This document shows, in pieces, positions 24,401-35,500 of a stretch of DNA of 64,000 nt. This DNA is from Astropecten irregularis. Its lineage: Eukaryota; Echinodermata; Asteroidea; Paxillosida; Astropectinidae. Location: contig OZ020258.1 of NCBI GenBank assembly GCA_963971285.1, positions 6,530,614-6,594,613 on the forward strand, read 5' to 3'. Below the pieces are notes generated by a model. It had not been told where the DNA came from. It saw nothing but the letters and a program-made list of their open reading frames with translations, and did no database searches. The stretch's first letter is position 1; every line of letters starts with the position of its first letter. The translations under genes and the position numbers were made by a program.

Positions 24401-27400
24401 CTGTTTTGGTCTCTTACCAAAGTATGATACAACCTTTAAAAGCATCGATATCAAGATAGCTATTCTGAAATTCACATTTTTAGATCTTGTTCTTGTACCA
24501 CAAGTTTTCCATAAGTATAAATGTATTCATCTGAATTTCTTCCACTCTTGGAAGTGGTGCAAGTCTTCATTCTTATTTTGTATTATTCTTGAGTCCGAGC
24601 TGATAGGAAGCGACAAAGGTAGTTTAATTAGAGCCCCTGAGAATTGTATTTGGAAGGACGAATTGACCTATATTTAGGGTCACACTAATGGAACTAATGC
24701 CATCATTCATTTTGAAAATGTTTCCTTCTGTCATTCATAAAGTTATAATAATTAATATATATTACCGGTTCCTATTGCTTTATAAGGTGACATTTCCATA
24801 GGGTTGTGCACAAAACATGACATGCCTATTTCTCAATGAAACGTCCTCCAAACCATTGAATGTGAAATCGTCATCCGTTCATAATGAGAGCATTCTCTGT
24901 CTTATATTAAAACTTGGACAGGAAAAATATGTCCACTTAAAAGGTAACTGGGATGTTAAGGCGATCTCCAAATGTCACCCTAACGGTACCATGGTTGCCA
25001 AAACCTTCGCTGACATACGAAAACCGGTCTCCCTATGTGTTAATGAGCAAATGTAATTTATGATAATATAGATTTATATTTCGCACTTACTGGTATCCAG
25101 AAAACCAGAAAACAAGGCGCCTACACTCACACACACAAAATAAGCATGCTAAAGTCGTAATGAAATTACTATGGTGATTGAGAAGTAGATGAGATTTCAG
25201 TTTTCTTTTAAAGCTGTCCAAGGATGTTATTTGACGGATTGTAGCAGGGAGTTTATTCCAAATGGCAGGTGCTGCCTTAGCGAAGGCACGCTGACCATAG
25301 CGGATTGTTCTAGTTCTTGGTTCTGCTAGCAAGTATGAGCCTGATTATTCCAAATGGCAGGTGCTGCCTTGGCGAAGGCACGCTGACCATAGCGGATTAT
25401 TCTAGTTCTTGGTTCTGCTAGCAAGTATGAGCCTGATTATTCCAAATGGAAGGTGCTGCCTTGGCGAAGGCACGCTGACCATAGCGGATTGTTCTAGTTC
25501 TTGGTTCTGCTAGCAAGTATAAGCCTGATTATTTCAAATGGAAGGTGCTGCCTTGGCGAAGGCACGCTGACCATAGCGGATTGTTCTAGTTCTTGGTTCT
25601 GCTAGCAAGTATGAGCCTGATTATTCCAAATGGAAGGTGCTGCCTTGGCGAAGGCACGCTGACCATAGCGGATTGTTCTAGTTCTTGGTTCTGCTAGCAA
25701 GTATAAGCCTGATTATTTCAAATGGAAGGTGCTGCCTTGGCGAAGGCACGCTGACCATAGCGGATTGTTCTAGTTCTTGGTTCTGCTAGCAAGTATGAGC
25801 CTGATTATTTCAAATGGAAGGTGCTGCCTTGGCGAAGGCACGCTGACCATAGCGGATTGTTCTAGTTCTTGGTTCTGCTAGCAAGTATGAGCCTGATTAT
25901 TCCAAATGGAAGGTGCTGCCTTGGCGAAGGCACGCTGACCATAGCGGATTGTTCTAGTTCTTGGTTCTGCTAGCAAGTATAAGCCTGATTATTTCAAATG
26001 GAAGGTGCTGCCTTGGCGAAGGCACGCTGACCATAGCGGATTGTTCTAGTTCTTGGTTCTGCTAGCAAGTATAAGCCTGATTATTCCAAATGGAAGGTGC
26101 TGCCTTGGCGAAGGCACGCTGACCATAGCGGATTGTTCTAGTTCTTGGTTCTGCTAGCAAGTATAAGCCTGATTATTTCAAATGGAAGGTGCTGCCTTGG
26201 CGAAGGCACGCTGACCATAGCGGATTGTTCTAGTTCTTGGTTCTGCTAGCAAGTATAAGCCTGATGATCTAAGAACCTTAACCTGTTTGCTTGAGAGTGA
26301 TAAGTTCACAGAGATACTGAGGAGCACGACCATGCAGGATCTTGAACACAAGTATGCAAATCTTGAAAGTGATTCTCTAAGTGGATACTGGAAGCCAAGT
26401 TATTAGAAATGATGACAAATAGTACCAAGGATACATCATTTCTACCCAGATGTGATGGATTTGTTCAATCATTTTGAAACTTCAATTTTGTTTTTAGCCT
26501 ACCCATAGGCAATCTGGGCTGAATTTCACAAAGCTCTTTAAGATTTATATTATTAAGTTGTCGGTATCACTATAGTGATTTGTATTGTGACATTACACGT
26601 TCATTAAGATGAATTCACACTTAAGATCAGTCTTAGTTTCTTGAATCAAGGAATTTAAAGATGCTGAGTGAAACGTGTCGGTCTGACTCTTGACCTTTCA
26701 ACGGTGTCTTCTATTCGGTTGCACAGACAAACCTATTACCTGTGCTTTCATCTGAAAGAAAACCAAGGTTTTTACCCCGAAGGCAATTTGTGTTTTGAAG
26801 TCTCTCTGGTTGATATGCTTTTTCCTTAATGGGTTGGTTGTTCGGCAAATAACTGTGTTTAATCTACAGTTTACTTGAATGAAACAACTGTATGCATTGC
26901 AGAAGAAATCTTCATTGGACCCTCTTTTTTTTCTTAAAAACAAGTTCAAGTTATATGTAATTTCCACTAATTTGAGTCTGAAACTGCAGAACAAATGGAT
27001 CACATAGAACTGAAAAATTAACAGAAATGAATTAGTCAACATCTCACATCCTGCCTGGCACAGTCATGATTTGTGAGGAATCATAAGAGTTGAGTCATAA
27101 TACCAAAAAGACTCCTCCCCCCCCTATGAAAAAGAGAAAAATAATGATACGTAAATAAATAAAATAACATTGAATAAATAATATAAGTTGCTTGATGAAG
27201 GCTAGACAGTTCCAGCAGCCGAAACATCGCCACCAGCGAAATGACATTGCATGACATCAATCACCTTTTTCCTTATATCTGTATTTCTATTGAATAAATA
27301 AGTACTTTTCCAAGGAGAGCTTTATAGCTGAATAAAAAGTGTGCAAATTATGATGAGCACTGCATACTCAGTGATTGTTGCGTGCATATGAAAAAATCAT

Positions 27401-29493
27401 GCACTGGCTCAGGTGGGATTCGAACCCACGACCTCAATGAATACAGCAATAAATTAATAGATAAATAAATTTAAAAGAGTGAGGGTTAGGATTTGGGTAG
27501 AAGTGAGTTCTCATAGAGCCAAGATTAATGTATTAAAAACAATGCAGATTATATGTAAAAAGACATCACAAGTTAAAGGTACTATCATACTTTGGTAGCA
27601 TACCAAAATAGAAATTGCCACAGATTTACCCATAACTTGCATGATATAAAGATGGTAATGGTAAAAACATACCTTTAAAATTTTTCTGCCTGAAATGCTG
27701 TATTTATCCAGAAAAGAGCAAAACCAATGACCAAAAACAATTTTGATCTTTGGAAGATCAAAAATGATGGTGAAAAGATTACTGTGGGCATTTTTCACTG
27801 TTTTTTTTTTTTTTTCAAAAAGTGGGCACCGTATCATAGATGACTATTAACTGCATCTTTCTGGATATTTTTCCCATAAATCTGAATTTCTTTGATAGAA
27901 AACAAAGTATGAAATTACTTTTAAGAGAGACATATAAAGAATTTATAATGTCTAATATGTTGGGATGGATGATGCTTCATAACTGACTCACCTTATTGGT
28001 CAGTGAAGTTAAGACATGAAGATGATGAGAATGACAGTTGATCACTCCACTGTCCTTTCGTTGGAGGGAAGCAGCCGGTAAGGGTAAGTGTTAAGTGGCT
28101 CAGCTGGCTGGCAGAGCCTCCCCTTGTCAGCTGTCCAATCTGTTGCCTCAGTAGCCCAAGGAGATGAATTCCATCATCACAGTACCGTTCTCTTCTTTCG
28201 CATCCATCTAGCGAGTCCTTGCCAGCAAGTACCAGTCAATGCTTGAGTGACCTCCCCCCTAATGAGACTCTGTTGTCACTGGGCACCACCTGGCACATTC
28301 TTTTGACTTTGCTCTGTCTTGTAGAGATTATCCTCTCTTTCAATTGTGCCGGCCAGCGAAGGACATGTTCTTCCCTCTCAAGTCCTATAGCTACTGAAGA
28401 ATATCTCTCAGTTTCACCCCACGAGTCCTCCAAGATACCCTTGCTTGCTTGACTGATCAATTAACAGCACTTTAAATTGTGGAACAGTTTAGCTGCAGGT
28501 CATTGCACACATTCACAATTAAACATCATCATCAGTAGACTACTGTGAGATAGAAATAATTCACTTTGACAAAGTGGAACATTTTGTCAGAGTGTGCGCC
28601 GTACGTGGAGTCTGGTGTTGTGAGTTGCGTTCCAAAAGACGTGCGATTTTTATACCCTTGGGTGATGACGGTAGCACTGCATGATCCAACAAAACAAAAA
28701 CATGCTTGAAACACTTGCTTTAAACAAGTCGAGCATATAGAGGCTGTCCGAACTGATGACATGTTACAGTACCGACGGTGATCTGTGATTGAGCCATCCG
28801 GTGACTGAATCCATTACCATACACCTGTAACACAGGCTGTTGTCTCTCCAGCATAAGGCAATATGTGGGTATAATGTGTCTGCATATATTGGATTATTCT
28901 ATTTGGAGATGGATCATACCATTCTCAGCATTAGATTCCGTGACAAGTGTGAAACCAATCATTGTCAGCGGTGATGAACCTCTGCGTGCACTGAACGCTA
29001 AGACTTCGCAGTGTCTTAATGAGATGCTCATTAAGTGAGTGTATGGCCTATAGCTTCTATGTGACTTGACATTTATGACTGTTAGATCTATACTTAATAC
29101 CTCCGACACAGGTTCTATCAATGGGCCTAGTGGCTCTGTCTCAAGTCATAATACCTGTCTTCAGTTCGAGTACTGTTTCATTCAGATTATATCCACGTAC
29201 CGCACCCAGGGAAAACGGCACCTGGGCCAAGCGATAAAATTGTGCCCCTTATTCCAACTTCTGATGCCAATGAAAACAAACCAACAAAATCAGAAAATCT
29301 TTCTTTCCTTTGTTCAAACTGATCATTGGATTAGATTTCCAATAACTCTTTTCTTTTTTGCCTTAGCGTTTTTTTGCGCCCTCTAAAAAAGTAGTGCACG
29401 AAGCACATTCCCCTATTGCTTCCCTGTCCCATACTTCAACTACTCTACTACTATAACATGAATGTCAATGATGTTATTGTTGTTGTTATTATT

Positions 29494-29529
<36 letters not shown>

Positions 29530-32500
29530 AAAATTTTGAAGACTCTGAAAGGGGCTGCGGTAATTATTACACTGCTCAAGGGCATATTGGCCAAGGGCAT
29601 AGGTGGCAAAGTGTGTTAGGCACTCGCCTCTCACCAATGTGGCCCGGGTTCGATCCCGGCTTGGGTCATATGTGAGTAGAGTTGTGTGTTTGGTTCTCTA
29701 CTATGCTTCAAGGGTTTTTCTCCGGGTTCTCCGGTTTTCCTCCCTCCACAAAAAACAACCACTTTCAATCTTAAGCTGTGCTTCGTGATCATATATGGGT
29801 TGATGTGGCTGGCTGCCAAAAGGGCGCCCATGAAAGCCTGCTACTCGGTCACGTGTAGCACCATTTTTCATAATTCATATTGTAATTGCTGGGAACCTCT
29901 GGAAAACAGTGTGTGTTTCACTGAGCAGGTAATCCCAGGGTAAACAAGAAATAAATATTGTCATATGCAACGTGTGGCGATCATTGACCCTGCTGATTAG
30001 TTCATTCCACTGGTCAAGTTCCGGCCTCCCTGGTTCTACGAGGGATGGGGGAATTTTAAGGACAGTCCAATTCTCATTAATTATCTGTCCTCCTGGTACT
30101 TGTTCCTTGAGAGACTTAGTCAACAGAGGCATGTGGAACACTTAAGGCCGAACCAAAAAAATTGTTGTGTTGCCCTCAAGTGGAAAAATTAAAATTCGCT
30201 TTTTTTTTCTTTTTTTTTTGGCCGACTTTCAAACATTTAAAAATAAATACAGGACGTATGGTCACCAGGGCTTTGAAATCAACGGTCTTGGGTCGTTTTC
30301 AGGAGACACGCTTTTTTACTGCTAAATCTTACATTTTCTGTCAAAAATTGTGAGTTTTTATACTTTAGGACTCAGAAAAAAAAAAATCCTGACCCAAAGT
30401 TTTGGCATTTTACGGTCAGTCGCTGACAATTTTTTTTTTCGGCCTTATCCATCTTCCTGAGGGAAAGTTATTGGTTGTGTCTGCATGATAAGTCACTTTG
30501 AAGATGATGATGGTGATAGTCTAAGTGCTTTTAAGTTATCAATCAGTGTACATAATTGCCACAACACCAGTCAGCCTTTGGTAGCTGTGTCCTTAAAGGT
30601 AGTATCATACTTTGGTAAGACGCCAAAACAGAAATGTTCACAGATTTACGTATAACTTACAGGGTATGAAGATGGTGCTGGTAGAAACATACCGTTACAA
30701 ATTTTTCGCCTGAAATGGTGTATATATATCCAGAAATAAGTAAAACAAAGACCGAAAAACTTTTTGATCTTTTAAAAGATCAAAGAGAAAAGACTTAAGA
30801 AGTACTGTAGCAGTTTTTCACTGTTTTCTCAAAAAGTGGGCACCGTATGGGACTGATATTTTCACAGATTACTTTTACTGTATCTTCCTAGATATTTTTG
30901 CACATGAATCTTTATTTCTTTGACAAAAACCATAGTATGATACTACCTTTAAAGGTTATTTCATACTTTGGGTTTTTGTCAAAGAAATGCAGATTCATGG
31001 GCAAAAATATCAAGAATTATTCAGTAACAGTCATCTGTGAAATTTCCAGTCCCATATGATACCCACTTTTTTAGAAAACAGTGAAAACCGCCTACAGTAT
31101 TTTCAGATCTTTTCACTGGAGTTGTTTTGTCTTCTTGGGATAAAAATTGTTTTTGGTCAGTTGGTTTTATTCCGGGATAAATACAGCATTTCGGGCAGAC
31201 AAATTTTAACGGTATGTTTCTACCATCACCATCTTTATACCTTGTAAGTTTTAGGTAAATCTGTGAAGATTTCTGTTTGGGAACGCTACCAAAGTATGAT
31301 ACTACCTTTACCTTCTTGGTGTTTTAGTCCTTGGGTGATTTCACAATCGGTGACACTGATTAATCGACGGACCATAAAGTGACGGATGACTTCCAAGGAT
31401 AATAATATTTTATGCTGTTGTCGGCAACCTTGCAAATAGCTCCAAGATGGATGGGTCATCATCAACAGGGGCTAAGAGTGGCTAAAAGACTTCCTCCTCT
31501 TTGTCAAACTGCTTCAGACAAAGATGAGGTCAATTGTGCTCCGTCATGTCACATAATGTCTGCGTTAATTTGATTATACTGACTGCCGTCAGACCTGGGG
31601 CCAAATTCATAGAGCTGCTTAGCACAAATATTCGCTAAGCATGACATTTCTGTCTTAATAAAAAACAGGATTAGCAACCAAATTTCCATGTGTTGCGTTT
31701 CACTTGTGATTGTTCTTTGGCTGTTGTTCGCTGACCATGAATATCAAATGGAATTTTTAATGGTGGTTTGTTTTATTGGGCAAGACATTTTTGTGCTAAG
31801 CAATTTTTTTGTGCTAAGCATCTCTATGAAATTGGCACCTGTTCTTCGTGGTTTGATAAAGGATCCAATGTCTCAAGGCTCAGATCAATCTTGAATGAAA
31901 GCCAACCTCAATTTGATCGAGGACTCTAAGGTAAGGTGACCATATTTTGTTGAGATGATCCGGGGAAAGTGATCCGTGTCCTGGGGGAGGGGTATAATTT
32001 TTGTAAAAATTTTGAATTCAGATGGTGCCTACATATGCAAAATGGTGGCATCTATAGACATCTTGTCCAGTTGACATGAGTGGGTTACATACTTGCATGT
32101 TTTAGGCGGTTGTCTTCGAATATTTCTCTGAAGAATCAATCTTCATCAGCACAGCATTTGTGTTCAGTTTGTTTGTTTTTTTAGGACAATTAGAATTTTC
32201 GGGGGCATTTCTTTGAATCAGGGACATTTTCGGGGAAAATTTTTCATCGGGGACGGCACTGTCAAATCGGGGACATCTGGTCACCTTACTCTAAAGAGTC
32301 TAAGCTTCTCTGTGACAATTATTTTAAAAAGTGAACTTGAAGGAAAATTGACTGGGATTTTAACCAATGACCTTTGGAATAATGTACCCGGAGGTCGCTG
32401 GTTCGAATCTCACTCCAGGCAATTTTTTGCTTTGTTCACATTTCAATGACTTAAATTAACCAGTCAGTTTCTCTTGTTGTTAATATTTTAACTTTTTTAA

Positions 32501-35500
32501 GATGACAATTATTTTAAGATGACAATCAGTGAAACATAACTGGGACTGATGAGGCATTTGATGGCCTCCGCTGCAGTCGCCAGCATTTTTATTTTTTTGA
32601 GCTTTCAGTTTTTTATCTACTGTTAGAAGATGCCCCCCCCCCTTGGAAAATGCTGGGTCCGCCCCTGGTGTATACCCACATCAAACAGCACTATGCAGTT
32701 GTGTCAATGGGAGACTTTGGAGAACCTGTCTTCAAGTTAACAGCACAGACGCACGCAATTGTGAGCATGCGTGCGTTGTTTTGTGCCTGCGCTGTTGTGT
32801 GTGCGCGTGCGCTGTTGACTTGAAGACTGGTTCTTCAAAGTCTCCCATTTCTCACTGAGGCAAGTTGATACATTAAGAAATTGATGAAATCTGCGCTGCA
32901 TGACTGTACATCTTAGCAGTACCAGCAGCCAAAATGTCGCAAACAGCATCACGACCTCGCATGACATTGATCACCTTTTCCTTATCTATATCTACCGCGA
33001 TGAAAAACCCTTTCTCCATAATTTGTCTATCTTATTATCATGGATCTCACTTGCTTTGACATGCAGATTTTCGGTGCAAGTGGAGCTGCGTACCGTTGCC
33101 CGGAACGGACTGATCTTCTACCTCGGGTCGGAGGACAACCCCAACATCTTCTGCTCCATTCACCTGAAGAGAGGCTATGTCTCCTTTGCCTTCAGCAACG
33201 GCGAGAAGAGCGACCACAATCCCGCCCTGTCCAAAGATCCTATCGACGATGGCAACTGGCACTTTGTGAGTATTGTCCCTCAGCGGAGGTCCAAGTCTAA
33301 TATCAGTTCTTGTATATGTCACATACAATGTCATCCTTTAACCATTTTACGACACTATTAAAAACTCCAATCAAGCCCACCAGTAGTATTATTTTCACCG
33401 TACTTAATCATCTGAAATTGACGCTGTTTTCAGACAGGGAACATTTAGTGGACTCTTCCAAAGATCATTGGTGGCGGTATTTTCATTTTTTACTCTGGAT
33501 TTCATGTCCAGCAAATTTTTGCTTGTTTTCTGAGAAAATCGATGGCGCTTTATCGCATCCTCCGGATGTGAATTTCTATCGTAGGATGTCTCGTCATCTG
33601 TCACGAGCTGGTTAAAATGCTCAGAGTTTAAAGGAGTGGCATGATGTCTTGATAATTGCAGGATCTTTCTGAAAGGTTCTCAAAAGGAAAGCCTTTGAGA
33701 AAGATCCTGTGAGGATCAAAATGTCAGGCCCTCCTGAAATTTCAGCTCATTCTTTTGGTCGGTGACCAGTTTGCAGCTCGGTTGACTACTGGAAATTCCC
33801 TTACATTTTGCTTGGTGCCTGTTATAATTAATTTCTTTCCCTCCTTCATCTGTCATCTCCAGATTAAGGTGCTGAAGAATCGGAAGACAATCTCTCTGAC
33901 CCTGGATGCCGTCGACGTGCAGGTGGAAAAATTCTCCAAGCGAATCAACGTGGTGGACTTCAACTCGCCCTTGTACATCGGTGGGGTGCCGGCAGAGGTA
34001 CCCACGACCGTCAACGGAATGGTAAGCAAGAAGACTGGATCGATTGGTGTGGAATAGTGTGATGCCTCTCCTGCGTGGACTTGAGTCCGGATTGAGGATT
34101 CGAGTCCAGCCACAGGGATTGTAGAGCTGCTTGAGTAGGACAATTAAATTGGTTCTTCATTAATACCCAGGAGTGAATGGGTATCTGTTAGGGTAGAGAT
34201 TGCTGTAGCTGATAGACCTATGCTCTTAGACAGCATCCAGGCTTGGTTGCAGGTTTCCCAGGCAGTGGAGATAACCTTCAGAAGAAATCAGAGGCCAAAT
34301 TTCATAGAGCTGCTTAAGCACAAAAATTGCTTAAGTATGAAAAGTCTTCCCTGATCAAGAAGATTACCAACCAAATTTTCTTGTGATGTTTACTGCTTTT
34401 GACTTGTATTCGGCCACTGTTTACTGAGCATAACATTCACAAGGAGTTTGGGCTGACACACTGATTATATTTACCAAGGTTTTTAGTGCTAAAGCAAATC
34501 CTGGTGCTTAAGAAGCTCTATGGAATTGACCCCAGTATTCCCTATTGACAAGGAAAATAATTATGATATTAACAATATAAAGTAAATTGAAAATGCATCC
34601 ATTAAAATAGCACTCAACTAAACCATATACTTGCAAAGCTCAGAACTTGTCTCAAAATTGTCGTCTACCATTCCAATCTTTGTTATTTCCTCCCTCCCTA
34701 CACCCTAGGAGATGCGCAGCTTCCAGGGCTGCATCCGGAAGATCATGGTCAACCAAGTCAAGCTGGATTTGACTCAGCCTCAGATCAGCAACAAAGTCAC
34801 CCCTTGCTTCATGCACACGGAGCCGGGGGCTTACTTCCAGGGCAAAGGATATGCCATACTCGGTAGGTTCAGATGTTCGGTGTAGCAGTGTTCATTATAG
34901 TGGCGTTCCACTGTAGAATTTGTAATCTTCAACTTATCCAAAGGGTAACTGACTGGATTAGTTTTAAGTCATTGAAAGGTGAACAATGAGAAATTATCTT
35001 GAGCGGGATTTGAACCTCTGACCCCCGGAATACCGCTTCGTTGCTCTAACAACTGAGCTTTCCAATCCTACTCCTATGTGGCGGTGTGCCAAATTGCCAA
35101 CTATTTTTGTTTTTTTGCCAGTTAGAAGTCATTATATTCCCAGCCAACTTAAAGGTTATTTCATACTTTGGTTTTTGAAAAAATGCAGATTCATGGGCAA
35201 AAATATCAAGGAAGATAACAGTCATCTGTGAAATTCCCAGTCCCATACGGTACCCGCTTTTTGAGAAAAATGCCCACGGTATTTTTAAATCTTCACAGGA
35301 CTTTTGATCTTCTTTTGGTTAATTGTTATTTTCCGGATAGATACCGCATTTCAGGCGGGCAAATTTTAACAGTATGAATTTCTACCATCATAATTTTTAT
35401 ACCCTGTAAGTTATAGGCAAATCTGTGAAGATTTTTGGTTCGGTATGCTACCAAAGTATGATAATACCTTAAATGTCAAAACTAAGCACCAAAACTAAGC

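Larger units (their letters stand above)
20115..25067 (+). other. Laminin alpha large intron, part 2; upstream of the receptor gene
   Basis: Contains the presumed receptor promoter (no TATA box or core element that I can assign), the fragment at 20826-20940, palindromic-element remnants near 21813-21960, and retrotransposon tails. No exon could be supported. Confidence 0.5.
26276..33066 (+). other. Laminin alpha large intron, part 3
   Basis: After the tandem array a related retroelement segment (CATGCAGGATCTTGAACAC, to about 26400) is followed by AT-rich unique sequence and the repeats listed separately. 27960-29470 shows no recognisable exon or RNA despite several small ORFs. Confidence 0.55.

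Noticed and set aside
25253-26275. Regular direct repeats resembling a CRISPR array
   Set aside because: There are no unique spacers: the whole 92 bp unit repeats, the genome is eukaryotic, and the unit matches retrotransposon coding sequence.
28219-28460. Overlapping ORFs on both strands with a hydrophobic segment
   Set aside because: No domain, no matching splice partner and no conservation evidence. Consistent with chance in a large intron.
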